Below, one piece after another: positions 1 to 7,736 of a DNA stretch of 39,120 bases. The position numbers were made by a program, and so were the translations under genes. The stretch lies in IMG/VR virus record IMGVR_UViG_3300039136_000145, positions 1 to 39,120 of that record; one strand, written 5' to 3'. How positions within the stretch are numbered: the stretch's first letter is position 1; the number at the start of each line of letters is the position of its first letter. Source of the DNA: a virus. The notes below the pieces were generated by a model. It had not been told where the DNA came from. It was given only the letters and a program-made list of their open reading frames with translations, and made no database searches.

Positions 1-1768
1 CTGTATCTAGCCTACCCTCTACCGCTTGTACTCCTGTTTGTACATCCGAGGTAGCTGCATAGCTATCTACATACCTAACGTCATCTGCGTTCTGTTTAGA
101 ATAATCTGCATTTATCTGCAACGCTCCATTGATAGCGTTACTTCCCAATATATACGCAATCGGTTGAGCAAATCCAATCTGAGGCTCTACATTCGTAAGG
201 AATCCAGATCCATTCACATACAGAACGTCTCCTTCACTCCAGCTCTCAGCTCCACCTTGACTCAACCCACTCCCGGTTGTATCTACACCATTCAACACAC
301 CTGTTGAAATGATAGACCCAAACAGACCTACTCCGATGTCCTCTAAAGCTAAGCCTGTAGCTACTCCAGTAGTATGATCCGCTAAAGCCACATTCAGTGC
401 TGACTCGCCTACATTATACCCTGTAATAACTACAGGCTGCCCTTTCAAGACATTCTCTGTAGCTTTAGCCCTCTGATACACAACGTTGGCATGAACCGTA
501 TTTGATTTATCCGCTATAGTCTTATTCGTCAAACTCTGAGCTTCTACGGCACCTACGACCTCCGTCACTCCATGAACGCTCGTACTCGCTCTATGCGCCA
601 CTGCAGTTGCTACTTCTGCATCTAGCTCGCTATGGACCTCATTAATAGAGCTAGGTAACGTACTCGCTGTCGTATCTAGTGCTGTCGCTACATCAACACT
701 TGTCTTTTCCACATCTGTGAACGCATTAGTGTCTGCATTCGACTCGTAAGTACTTTTAATACCTGTGGCTGTATTCGCATTCAAATACGTATCTTTATCC
801 ATGACGACTTCAAATGTAGAACTAGCTCCGCCTCCATCTGTAACAGCAACGACCCAATACTGAGCCCACTTACCATCGCCATCATCCTGTACAAAAACCT
901 TATCTCCTACAGTCAGGTCAGTCAACGCATCTTTAGCCGCTAAATCCGCTACTGTATAGTTTGTACCTAAAGCTAGCTGTGCTGCCAATATAGCGGCATC
1001 TCGCTCACTTTCCACGGTAGCTAGGCTCTTCCCTCCTAACGCTTCAGAGTTATCTACAACACCTGAGCCATCTAGATCATACGTAGACTTATACATCAAC
1101 CCGACTTCATCACTAGCTAATCCATTAGTTACTACGAAATAACCTAGGTTTAATGTCTCGTCCGCATTACCATATATAGTGTAGGTATCTCTCTCGCCTG
1201 GGGTAGCAAAGTCACCTTCTAAATCTGTAGTACTCGTACCTTTGATGTGATGAACACTTACTCCGTGCTCTCCGTCTATTCCAGCCTCACCTGTCAAGCC
1301 CCTAGGTCCTACAGGTCCTTGGTCTCCTTGCAGCCCTTGAGGTCCGGTATCTCCTTTTAACCCTTGCTCACCTTGAATCCCTTGTATACCTCTAGTACCA
1401 GGAGCACCTTGGATACCCTGCTCACCTTGTACACCTTGGTCTCCCTTAACTCCTTTAGGTCCGGTAGGTCCAATAATCCCTTGTTCACCTTGGATACCTT
1501 GGATACCTTGATCACCTTTCAAGGTAGGTACTGTAAGAATCTTATTAACATCATCCCAGCTAGCACTAACACCAGCTACTACAGTGATACCTGTAAAATC
1601 CTTAGCTTGATCTAAAGAGGCTTTTAAAGCAACTAGGTCTTCAGTAGCGATACTCTCAATATCCGCCAAGTGAAGACTGACATTCTTGATAACATCGTAC
1701 TTGCTGTCTATCTCACGAGTAATACCGCTACCGGTCAAATTGTTCAGTGAACTGGAACGTCTTGGCAT
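1..1768 (-). CDS. Collagen-repeat tail fibre protein (3' end outside window)
   Basis: Reverse-strand reading frame open from an ATG at 1768 to the window edge (589 codons visible), so the C-terminus is missing. After an ~80-residue N-terminal part, residues ~85-169 are Gly-X-Y triplets (for example GDQGIQGIQGEQG and GPTGPKG), the collagen-like stalk typical of phage tail fibres. Around residues 230-246 is a YDLDGSGVVDNSEALGG segment, an EF-hand-like loop seen in many phage fibre or neck proteins. The rest is Ser/Thr/Ala-rich beta-type sequence. The start overlaps the stop of the upstream structural gene (TAATG), so translation is probably coupled. The role as a fibre is inferred from the repeat and its position downstream of terminase; a receptor-binding tip would lie beyond the window. 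Confidence 0.85.
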   Translation of the reverse strand, partial: MPRRSSSLNNLTGSGITREIDSKYDVIKNVSLHLADIESIATEDLVALKASLDQAKDFTGITVVAGVSASWDDVNKILTVPTLKGDQGIQGIQGEQGIIGPTGPKGVKGDQGVQGEQGIQGAPGTRGIQGIQGEQGLKGDTGPQGLQGDQGPVGPRGLTGEAGIDGEHGVSVHHIKGTSTTDLEGDFATPGERDTYTIYGNADETLNLGYFVVTNGLASDEVGLMYKSTYDLDGSGVVDNSEALGGKSLATVESERDAAILAAQLALGTNYTVADLAAKDALTDLTVGDKVFVQDDGDGKWAQYWVVAVTDGGGASSTFEVVMDKDTYLNANTATGIKSTYESNADTNAFTDVEKTSVDVATALDTTASTLPSSINEVHSELDAEVATAVAHRASTSVHGVTEVVGAVEAQSLTNKTIADKSNTVHANVVYQRAKATENVLKGQPVVITGYNVGESALNVALADHTTGVATGLALEDIGVGLFGSIISTGVLNGVDTTGSGLSQGGAESWSEGDVLYVNGSGFLTNVEPQIGFAQPIAYILGSNAINGALQINADYSKQNADDVRYVDSYAATSDVQTGVQAVEGRLDT

Positions 1769-2382
1769 TATACAAATCCTTTTTGGTCTAATCTATTCTT
1801 CATAGACAAATCATCTGAGGTGTACATACCCATATCTTCGATACGTCTACAGCTCAACTCAAATCTCTGGTAATGTGTGTTACTTTCTGCTTGTACCTCA
1901 CCGTTCATAGCTCCGTGAGCCCTATACCCGATATAGTGAAGTAAAGGCTCCACCATTTGTACAGGAAGAGGTAATAACTCCGCGACATCCTCCGAATGAT
2001 AGACTTTAGGCGAAGCCACGTAAATAAGTGAGATATAAGAACCGGTAACGGTAATAGGTACCTGAACCTGATTCCAGTTAATGGTGTTAATCCCCATAGG
2101 GTTATCTTCTTCGTTAACTGGGATCGGCATAGTAGCAACAGAACTAGTTTCAGGTACTTCGTCATAAGCCGCTACTAACCACATAAAGTCATTAGGCATA
2201 GTGTATATATCTACGCCATCCTGTAACATGATAAGGTGTTCTTTTGTATCGATCGGGAATCTTTTGTAAAGTTCAATCATCCCTAAATTCATATACCCTA
2301 GTACAGACTCCAGGTTGTCTTTTATGGATAGATTACTAAGCTCCCCATTTTTAGCTAAATCTATAACATCTTGAATAGTCAT
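1768..2382 (-). CDS. Putative head-tail adaptor/connector-like structural protein
   Basis: A 204-aa protein starting at the ATG at 2382, which has an AGGG ribosome-binding site 5 nt upstream; an in-frame GTG at 2388 is less likely. It resembles phage adaptor or neck proteins of ~200 aa: an N-terminal helical part (TIQDVIDLAKNGELSNLSI), a YKRFP..TKEH segment with IYTMPNDFMWLVAAYDEVP, then a helical C-terminus (VEPLLHYIGYRAHGAMNGE). It sits between small structural genes and the tail fibre and ends in a TAATG overlap with the fibre gene. The family assignment comes from the pattern and location only; a tail completion protein is an alternative. Confidence 0.55.
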   Translation of the reverse strand: MTIQDVIDLAKNGELSNLSIKDNLESVLGYMNLGMIELYKRFPIDTKEHLIMLQDGVDIYTMPNDFMWLVAAYDEVPETSSVATMPIPVNEEDNPMGINTINWNQVQVPITVTGSYISLIYVASPKVYHSEDVAELLPLPVQMVEPLLHYIGYRAHGAMNGEVQAESNTHYQRFELSCRRIEDMGMYTSDDLSMKNRLDQKGFV

Positions 2383-2389
2383 AAGCACC

Positions 2390-2713
2390 CTAGTTATTTA
2401 ATAGTGATTCTGTAATCTGTAAAGGCCAAGTAAGTTCTCTACGAAATTCTACCACAGTTGCTACCTCTTTAATAACTTCAAACACAACCGTATAGTCCCC
2501 TACAACTAAAGAAGCGGTCTGGACAGGAGCAAAAGCAACAGTAAAACCATCAGCTAGGTTTGGGGATACCACAAGCTTACCGATTAGCACAGAGTTATCG
2601 CTAGGATTTAGTACTGCTAGTTCGCCTCTATAATCAGTATAATCAGTAATACCTTCTACCGTAAGCTTAAAGGTATTAGAGCTATCACCTTTCTTACAAC
2701 GCATTTTATTCAT
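2390..2713 (-). CDS. Small beta-rich structural protein, unknown
   Basis: A 107-aa protein with alternating hydrophobic beta strands (FKLTVEGITDYTDYRGEL, VLIGKLVVSP, DYTVVFEVI, RRELTWPLQITESL), which suggests an Ig-like or BppU-type beta sandwich as found in small fibre- or baseplate-associated phage proteins. Its ATG lies inside the last codons of the upstream gene, an 8-nt overlap, so the two are probably translationally coupled. A second ATG three codons in is possible. No catalytic motif is visible. It belongs to the leftward structural run between terminase and fibre. Confidence 0.6.
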   Translation of the reverse strand: MNKMRCKKGDSSNTFKLTVEGITDYTDYRGELAVLNPSDNSVLIGKLVVSPNLADGFTVAFAPVQTASLVVGDYTVVFEVIKEVATVVEFRRELTWPLQITESLLNN

Positions 2714-2978
2714 TGTTAATTACTGTCTCTTCTGTTATTTCTTCAATAGTTACGTTAGTTTTAGTACCCGTAATAGTGGTTTCTATTATATCGGATTTAA
2801 CCTCGATTGTCACTACATTTTCTTTGACAGAAACGTTTATTACTTCAGGCTCTGTAATGACCTCTCCCACACAAACTCCCGTGATAGGCATATCCATAGC
2901 TTGAAGGTGTTCAAGTAAAGTATAAGTGCCGTTTTGAGGCAGGTAGCTCCTAGATAAAATAAACTCTTCTAACGTCAT
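2706..2978 (-). CDS. Small Thr/Val/Glu-rich structural protein, unknown
   Basis: A 90-aa acidic protein. The first ~40 residues look globular (MTLEEFILSRSYLPQNGTYT), followed by a strand-rich Val/Thr/Ile/Glu tail (VSVKENVVTIEVKSDIIET) with the look of a repetitive beta structure. It overlaps the upstream gene by 4 nt (ATGA) and the downstream gene by 8 nt. No family is recognised; the context suggests a virion or fibre-attachment component. Confidence 0.55.
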   Translation of the reverse strand: MTLEEFILSRSYLPQNGTYTLLEHLQAMDMPITGVCVGEVITEPEVINVSVKENVVTIEVKSDIIETTITGTKTNVTIEEITEETVINNE

Positions 2979-3163
2979 ACTACCTTACTCAATACAGCAT
3001 CTCGAATCTCAATAGGGTCATTAGCCCATTGATTCTTATTAGCATAACTGTCTAACCACGCATGAATCTCAGCCTCGGTATTCTTATCCTTAAAGTCCGC
3101 AGCGTTAAACGCAGCCCTAACCTCAGCCGGTGTAACGTCATTCAACGCATTCACAGCAGCCAA
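2975..3163 (-). CDS. Small helical protein, unknown
   Basis: A 62-aa helical protein (VTPAEVRAAFNAADFKDKNT, EIHAWLDSYANKNQWANDP). The frame opens at a TTG immediately after the upstream stop (TAATTG), with AGAGA upstream; an in-frame GTG at 3154 is the alternative start. The end overlaps the next ATG by 4 nt. It is part of the terminase-to-fibre operon. Function unknown. Confidence 0.5.
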   Translation of the reverse strand: MAAVNALNDVTPAEVRAAFNAADFKDKNTEAEIHAWLDSYANKNQWANDPIEIRDAVLSKVV

Positions 3164-3256
3164 TTACACGTCTCTAACATTATTAGCAAGCTCTTGTCCT
3201 GCTACCTCTACCCTTTTAACCTCGGCAAAGGTACTTTCAATCTCATCTATTTTCAT
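3164..3256 (-). CDS. 30-aa peptide downstream of TerL
   Basis: A short reading frame of 30 codons (MKIDEIESTFAEVKRVEVAG...) fills the only gap between terL and the 62-aa gene. It has a good ribosome-binding site (AGGGG, 6 nt before the ATG), and the next frame starts right after its stop. It looks like an amphipathic helix. It is short, so it is supported mainly by the tight packing and the RBS. Confidence 0.5.
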   Translation of the reverse strand: MKIDEIESTFAEVKRVEVAGQELANNVRDV

Positions 3257-3265
3257 GCCTTACCC

Positions 3266-4846
3266 CTAAAATACTGTACTGCCGCCATTATACACCTCTT
3301 TATCGTCTTCGTCATCCCATACGGAAGTCCACATCTCACCATCCTCTCCTATCACAGTACTTTCTACCATAACGTCTTCAGAAGGTTCATAAAGCTCCAT
3401 CTCACTCAACTGGTTAAGTAGATCTAGGGCATCATCATGGTGCAGAGCCGCTACACCTCCAGCTAAAGTAAACTTACCTAGCTCATGGGTCAATTCCTCT
3501 ACTAATGTAAACAAGCCTCTATTCTTAACTTCAACCAATTCAGGCTTCGGTAGCCATACTTTACCTTGCTTAAACTTAGGTTGTACCCCTGTAACAAACC
3601 TATGTACTTTATCCTTAACAGGTCTAATCCCCGGTTCTTTACTACCAGGCTTCTTAGCAAATTGGAACCAAATATTCCTTTGTAACATCATATCCTGCAT
3701 AATACTAAGAAAACCACCTTGCTGACCACTAGACTCTATACCAACACTCAAAGGCTTCCACTTATGGACATACTTAAATAAGTCATCAATATTCTCTTGC
3801 ATAGTCTGCCTAACACACTGACCATCTACTAACAACCAATCACCATTACTTGATATAGCCCAAACCCCTATAGTACTAAAATCTGCACTCTTCTTAGTAC
3901 TTGTAGCAAAGTCAGTAGAGATATAAAAATTATACGCTCCTTTCTTCTTAGCCACCTGCTCAGGATCAAACCAGTTAATATCTTCCTCATCAACAAGCAA
4001 TGTACTTAGATCTGTAACCTCAAGCATATACTCTTGATAAAACAACTGTGCAGTACCTGCAGACTTAAACTGGTTATACATATCTAGGGTGTAGGTATAA
4101 CTGAACCTATCAGGCCATATACTGTCGTACTCCTCTTCAGGTACAGGGAATTTACTACATATAGGAAAGCGTATGACAGAGTAAGCACCGCTATTCTTTA
4201 GTTTATGAAGCAAATCATCTTCACTAATAGGTGTACCTATATAAATAATCTTATGTTTAGGAGCCAAAGCAGGTAAGGCAGAAGCAAACCAATTAGTCTC
4301 AATAGTCTTACGTATAGTCTCTGACGTAGCAGAGTCATTGTGTAAAATATCATCTGCTAATAAAATACTAGGTCGATGACCAGAAGGACTCCTTGCCCCC
4401 CTCCAGTTAACATTCATGCCTTTTCCGGCTACAAACATTTCCACACCGTCAGAGTTAACTAGCTCTATCTCCTTGTCCGTCTGTCTCTTAACCGAAACCA
4501 CACTAGACAGAAAAGTGGAGTTACTAATCTTACTAGCCACGTTCTTAAAAAACTGTTTAACATTACCTTCTGCACTAGCCCCTAAAAATATAACAAAAGG
4601 ACACTTACCGAATCCAGGCCACTCCCCTAAGGCTGCAGCATAGATAACGGCATACTCCGCAATAGTACTCTTACCTACACCACGGCAACACTCTTCCAAT
4701 ACATTCTTATCCTCCTTCTCAGGACTAAACAACTTATCCGCCATCTTATAGTGAATCTCCGGACTACTGAACTCTTCATTTCCAGTAGCCCTAATAAAAG
4801 CTATAAACTTAAGGGCTTCATCACTAGGTACGTATAGGTTATCCAT
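3266..4846 (-). CDS. terL: Terminase large subunit
   Basis: A 526-aa packaging motor (ATPase plus nuclease) that pumps and cuts concatemeric DNA at the portal. Visible motifs: Walker A CCRGVGKST (residues 53-61), Walker B ILLADD (161-166; Asp where Glu is usual), coupling motif IGTP (203-206), and the RNase H-fold nuclease acidic residues in STDFA (D312), VGIESSG (E371) and the late HHDDALD. Length is normal for the family. The ATG overlaps the end of the TerS-like gene by 8 nt with a GGTGAGGTGG ribosome-binding site. The gene order matches N4 gp69-gp68 on the late strand. Confidence 0.93.
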   Translation of the reverse strand: MDNLYVPSDEALKFIAFIRATGNEEFSSPEIHYKMADKLFSPEKEDKNVLEECCRGVGKSTIAEYAVIYAAALGEWPGFGKCPFVIFLGASAEGNVKQFFKNVASKISNSTFLSSVVSVKRQTDKEIELVNSDGVEMFVAGKGMNVNWRGARSPSGHRPSILLADDILHNDSATSETIRKTIETNWFASALPALAPKHKIIYIGTPISEDDLLHKLKNSGAYSVIRFPICSKFPVPEEEYDSIWPDRFSYTYTLDMYNQFKSAGTAQLFYQEYMLEVTDLSTLLVDEEDINWFDPEQVAKKKGAYNFYISTDFATSTKKSADFSTIGVWAISSNGDWLLVDGQCVRQTMQENIDDLFKYVHKWKPLSVGIESSGQQGGFLSIMQDMMLQRNIWFQFAKKPGSKEPGIRPVKDKVHRFVTGVQPKFKQGKVWLPKPELVEVKNRGLFTLVEELTHELGKFTLAGGVAALHHDDALDLLNQLSEMELYEPSEDVMVESTVIGEDGEMWTSVWDDEDDKEVYNGGSTVF

Positions 4847-5564
4847 TTACCACCTCACCATCAATGACATCATCTTCTTTAGGTTTCATATTACCAAAGT
4901 CTTCTAGTTTACTGGCTCCGGCTTCCAACATATTCTTCTGCCTAGCTGCCATAACCGCAAGCTGCTCATTAAGCTGCTGTACAGCACTATCTTCCTTCAC
5001 ACCTACATCCAACTCAATCTTCACATTCTCAGGTCCGTTGGTAGCTGCTAGCAACTCCTTAGCTGCATTAATCCGATCTCTATCTAGCTTCCCTGTCTCC
5101 ATAACCTGAGCCAACACTCCAAGCGCTTTATACCTCTGCCCAGTAAACATCAGATCTAGGGGTACCTGACTCAGCGTAAGGATATCCACCACTAGCTTAC
5201 TCTTCCTATACCTAGATGCCGCTGCAGTTAGCTCCTTATACTTAGTGGTCCCTGTAGGTTGCTGCATCCTTTCCTGCACAAACTTACGATCCATAAAAAC
5301 CTTCTTATAAGCCTCGGTAAAGTTCTCATCATTCGTTGTCAAATAGGCACAAAATTTAATAGCATTCAAATACTCAGGTATACTAGCCTTATTCCTCTGC
5401 AGTACACTTTCGTAAGTAGTAGCTGTTTTAAGCAGACTCTCCCCCTGAAACTCAGGGTCATCTTTAGACTCATTAAGTAAATCTACAGCTTCTTGTGTAA
5501 TTAATCTTCTCTTAGAAGGCAACGCCTTTTGCAAATCTTCAATAGATAAATCCTTGTTTTCCAT
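4839..5564 (-). CDS. TerS-like / N4 gp69-like protein upstream of TerL
   Basis: A 241-aa, strongly helical protein. The frame is open from 5660, but ATG 5564 is chosen because it has a GAGAGAAAG ribosome-binding site and follows a promoter (5597-5605) and a terminator (5619-5649); the extra N-terminal 32 codons would be read through the terminator hairpin. The C-terminal half has a coiled-coil-like stretch (VQQLNEQLAVMAARQKN) and an acidic end. The position directly upstream of terL and the helix-rich composition suggest a small terminase subunit or its N4 counterpart; no HTH is certain. Confidence 0.6.
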   Translation of the reverse strand: MENKDLSIEDLQKALPSKRRLITQEAVDLLNESKDDPEFQGESLLKTATTYESVLQRNKASIPEYLNAIKFCAYLTTNDENFTEAYKKVFMDRKFVQERMQQPTGTTKYKELTAAASRYRKSKLVVDILTLSQVPLDLMFTGQRYKALGVLAQVMETGKLDRDRINAAKELLAATNGPENVKIELDVGVKEDSAVQQLNEQLAVMAARQKNMLEAGASKLEDFGNMKPKEDDVIDGEVVNG

Positions 5565-5596
5565 CTTTCTCTCTACGTCTATGTATGTAAAATTCG

Positions 5597-5605
5597 AGTA
5601 TAGCA
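5597..5605 (-). promoter_or_regulatory. Extended -10 promoter of the terminase operon
   Basis: On the reverse strand the sequence reads TGC-TATACT, an extended -10 element (TGn) with 5/6 match to TATAAT. The region 17 bp upstream is a T-run, not a recognisable -35. Transcription would begin about 25 nt before the TerS-like ATG and just downstream of the terminator, which is the expected start of a late host-RNAP operon. In N4 the late genes use host sigma70 RNAP activated by phage SSB; that this applies here is inference. Confidence 0.5.
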
Positions 5606-5618
5606 TAATTTTAGACAT

Positions 5619-5649
5619 AAAAAAAGCCCGATATATCTCTATACCAGGC
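5619..5649 (-). terminator. Rho-independent terminator (leftward)
   Basis: Reverse-strand hairpin with a 10-bp stem (GCCTGGTATA / TATATCGGGC, two G-T wobbles), GAGA loop and a run of seven T. It separates the ParB/GIY-YIG group from the terminase operon. Confidence 0.85.
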
Positions 5650-5680
5650 CCGGAAAACACAATGTAAATAAATTATGACA

Positions 5681-5872
5681 TCACCATCTCATCTTGTCAA
5701 CAACTAATCTAATCTTTTTTAAAGTAGCCACCTTATATATAATCAACTGGTTAATATCTGCCTTTGTATTCTCCCAACCAGGCAGGTTTAAACAATCTTC
5801 TATATAATCTAGGTGTCTATCTAGTTCATCCCATTCTTTCGTGTCTACTTTGTCAAATCTTACTTTAAACAT
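5681..5872 (-). CDS. Small protein, unknown
   Basis: A 63-aa protein starting with MFKVRFDKVDTKEWDELD. The frame extends upstream to 5923, but the ATG at 5872 sits in the overlap with the GIY-YIG stop (ATGTTTAA), a common coupling arrangement, so it is preferred; starts at 5923 or 5890 are possible. Acidic N-terminal half, basic C-terminus (KKIRLVVDKMRW). It is the last gene before the terminator at 5619-5649. No family recognised. Confidence 0.55.
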   Translation of the reverse strand: MFKVRFDKVDTKEWDELDRHLDYIEDCLNLPGWENTKADINQLIIYKVATLKKIRLVVDKMRW

Positions 5873-6344
5873 CTTTACGTTCACAGTCATGCCCACAAGA
5901 TAACCTAATACTACGATCTTCATCTCTTACAGTAAACTTTTTAGCTTTACCACAAATAGGACATTCCTCAATCTCGTCTTCTTTACCTTCAGCGACTAGC
6001 GTACCTTTAACCATAGCCTCGTACGTATTAACAATATGTTCTGGATTCACTTTAAAAAACTCCGTACCACCAGACACCTTCTCTAAAGGGTATCTATACT
6101 CTTCAAAAATCTTATGTAGCCTAGCTTCTTTATCTAGGTGTCCTCCCACTTTCTTATATCTTTTTATGTAACACCAAGGGAAGTACCTATACTTCTTCCA
6201 AATACTAACCAGTATTTCCTGCACCCTATCCTCCACCTTCCTAGAAGTAACCCCTATCTTAACTAAGGTATCACCCTCTACCTCCATAATCAATATATAG
6301 AGAATGCCTTCTTTCTTAGGTTTTGGTTTAGAGACCTTAAACAT
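5865..6344 (-). CDS. GIY-YIG (T5orf172-type) nuclease with C-terminal zinc ribbon
   Basis: A 159-aa protein. Residues ~13-105 match the T5orf172/MUG113 branch of the GIY-YIG fold: ILYILIMEVEGDTLVKIGVT with GVTSR, then ARLHKIFEEYRYPLEKVSGG and TEFFKVNPEHIV. The C-terminus carries ECPICGKAKKF...LSCGHDCE, a probable zinc ribbon. Such proteins act as homing or DNA-processing nucleases, and here it may act in host DNA degradation or exclusion. The start overlaps the upstream stop (TAATG). Confidence 0.75.
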   Translation of the reverse strand: MFKVSKPKPKKEGILYILIMEVEGDTLVKIGVTSRKVEDRVQEILVSIWKKYRYFPWCYIKRYKKVGGHLDKEARLHKIFEEYRYPLEKVSGGTEFFKVNPEHIVNTYEAMVKGTLVAEGKEDEIEECPICGKAKKFTVRDEDRSIRLSCGHDCERKDV

Positions 6345-6493
6345 TAATCATTAAAATCTAATTCGGCTAACGTATCTTCATCCCTATCCATCAGTTGCTC
6401 CTCTAATATCTCAAGTATTTCTTGAAAGGTTAGGTCATCACAACTAGGGTGCTCCATATCATAATCCATTATTTCTTCTTCACGTATAAACAT
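6344..6493 (-). CDS. Acidic 49-aa protein
   Basis: Short frame MFIREEEIMDYDMEHPSCDD... ending LAELDFND; about 40% Asp/Glu, so a possible DNA mimic or adaptor, though this is only suggested by charge. A single Cys is present. It ends in a TAATG overlap with the GIY-YIG gene. The ribosome-binding region is weak (GTGGGATAATGGCGTT). Confidence 0.6.
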   Translation of the reverse strand: MFIREEEIMDYDMEHPSCDDLTFQEILEILEEQLMDRDEDTLAELDFND

Positions 6494-6516
6494 AACGCCA
6501 TTATCCCACACCTTTC

Positions 6517-6690
6517 TTAAATATACAATTCCGGATACTCATCTCTACTTAAAATCTTAGCAGCTCTTTTAGGTACCACGGCACTGCCCTCACATATCAA
6601 CACCTTAATCACCTTCCTATCCCTAACTATCTCTGCCTCAAGCTCCACCACATGCCTAACACCTAGGTACTCAATAACCAACCCCTCCAT
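6517..6690 (-). CDS. Tagged small protein (C-terminus EYPELYI)
   Basis: A 57-aa protein on the leftward strand: MEGLVIEYLGVRHVVELE... ending LSRDEYPELYI-stop. It shares the C-terminal signature with the rightward accessory genes 12-38 kb away. Its coding style is different (GTG, GAG, AGG-rich), which argues that the peptide, not the DNA, is conserved. The ATG overlaps the previous stop (TGATG), making a two-gene tagged pair with the neighbour. Body is beta-strand-like; function unknown. Confidence 0.7.
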   Translation of the reverse strand: MEGLVIEYLGVRHVVELEAEIVRDRKVIKVLICEGSAVVPKRAAKILSRDEYPELYI

Positions 6691-6902
6691 CACACATACT
6701 CCTCTGGATATTCTTCGGGATCTAGGTATAGCACTTTATCAGCAGCAACGATCCCTCCAGTACCTCCACTCAGATACTGCAAAAAGAGCAAAATCTCTGT
6801 ACTTTCGGAAGTCTTCATCAACCCCCCTACCCTACATCTAACATCTTTATGCAAAACCACATCCCCCTCTCCAAACTCTACTCCAGCCATATCTTTACAC
6901 AT
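6690..6902 (-). CDS. Tagged small protein (C-terminus EYPEEYV)
   Basis: A 70-aa protein with a small beta-barrel look (VEFGEGDVVLHKDVRCRVGG, then ILLFLQYLSGGTGGIVAADK) and C-terminal DPEEYPEEYV. The ending fits the family pattern loosely (Glu at the variable site, Tyr-Val at the end). It starts inside the last codons of the ParB-like gene (overlap 8 nt), so it is probably coupled to it. A KOW/SH3-like fold is a guess from the strand pattern. Confidence 0.65.
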   Translation of the reverse strand: MCKDMAGVEFGEGDVVLHKDVRCRVGGLMKTSESTEILLFLQYLSGGTGGIVAADKVLYLDPEEYPEEYV

Positions 6903-7605
6903 CAGCTGCTTCCTTATACCGAGCCAACTCAGTCAACACAGCCTTAAACATCATCTCTTTCCCCTCGACAGTAAGCCCTTTATACTCCCCATATCTAGCT
7001 CCGTACCAAGCATACAACGCACTACTCATCGGTAACTCCTCAACACTATACTTAATCCTCTCCTCAAAACTCGAATCCAAAACCACTCCGCTATCTAGGT
7101 TATCTCTAACCACCTTAGCCACAGTATTCACCTTATTAGTAACAATCTCTACACCTTTAGTCACACTAAACAGCCTAACACTATCCCCCTCAAACAGCAC
7201 ACTCACCAAATCCGGCCTATGCTTAGCTACATAATTCGCATTAGCCAACGTCCTCCTAGATACAGCCCAAGCCTTACTCACCTCATCTAGCGTCCCTCTC
7301 CCTCTAACATACTCATAATGAGCACTAATAGCCTTCTGGGTACCTGTCAAATTCCGCCTAGTATTCAAGCTTTTAACGATCATCCTAACCGCCTCCTTAT
7401 CTAGGTCCTCACTCAAATGCAAAACATTTAGTTCTCGCCCTAACTCCTTACAAGCTATCTGCCTGCACCTCCCATCCACAATCTTCCCTCTCCAAAGCAC
7501 TGCAGGCTCTCTCTGCCCATTAACCCTAATATCCTCTGTCAAAGCAATCTGCTCTGCCTCCACCGCTAAAGGAACAATCCCTGCCAACTCATCTATCTCA
7601 TACAT
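6895..7605 (-). CDS. ParB/Srx-fold DNA-binding protein
   Basis: A 236-aa protein. Residues ~20-60 match the ParB nuclease-like/sulfiredoxin fold: IRVNGQREPAVLWRGKIVDG with DGRCRQIACKELG. Residues ~88-130 form an HTH region (TGTQKAISAHYEYV, LDEVSKAWAVSRRTLANANY) as in ParB-like regulators. The C-terminal ~100 residues are unassigned. It is the first gene leftward from the divergent region, directly downstream of the 7629-7657 promoter and the TGCACTAT repeats, so it may bind them and regulate itself. There is no ParA neighbour, so partitioning is unlikely; transcription or packaging control is more plausible. Confidence 0.8.
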   Translation of the reverse strand: MYEIDELAGIVPLAVEAEQIALTEDIRVNGQREPAVLWRGKIVDGRCRQIACKELGRELNVLHLSEDLDKEAVRMIVKSLNTRRNLTGTQKAISAHYEYVRGRGTLDEVSKAWAVSRRTLANANYVAKHRPDLVSVLFEGDSVRLFSVTKGVEIVTNKVNTVAKVVRDNLDSGVVLDSSFEERIKYSVEELPMSSALYAWYGARYGEYKGLTVEGKEMMFKAVLTELARYKEAADV

Positions 7606-7628
7606 ACCAATACTCCAAATAAAAACCC

Positions 7629-7657
7629 ATTATACATAGAAATGCACTATTTGTACA
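7629..7657 (-). promoter_or_regulatory. Promoter for the ParB-like gene
   Basis: Reverse strand TGTACA - 17 bp - TATAAT (perfect -10; -35 matches 4 of 6 bases of TTGACA). It lies 24 bp upstream of the ParB-like ATG. One copy of the TGCACTAT repeat (7643-7650) lies in the spacer, so a bound protein would block RNA polymerase. Confidence 0.65.
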
Positions 7658-7736
7658 CTAATCAGGCAAAAATGCACTATATAATTTAGTAGTATGTTTT
7701 GCACTATCACTCAAAATAGTGCAACGGTGCACTCCT
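7641..7736. repeat. Iteron-like TGCACTAT array in divergent region
   Basis: Direct copies at 7643-7650, 7673-7680 and 7700-7707, and a partial copy (TGCACT) at 7729-7734, spaced 30, 27 and 29 bp, close to three helical turns. One inverted copy (ATAGTGCA, 7716-7723) pairs with the 7700 copy to make a TTGCACTAT / ATAGTGCAA inverted repeat with an 8-bp gap. The array is next to a ParB-like gene and looks like an operator or binding array. Confidence 0.7.

Noticed and set aside
26-1615. Forward frames in the first 1.6 kb
   Set aside because: Shadows of the reverse-strand collagen-like fibre gene, which is open throughout.
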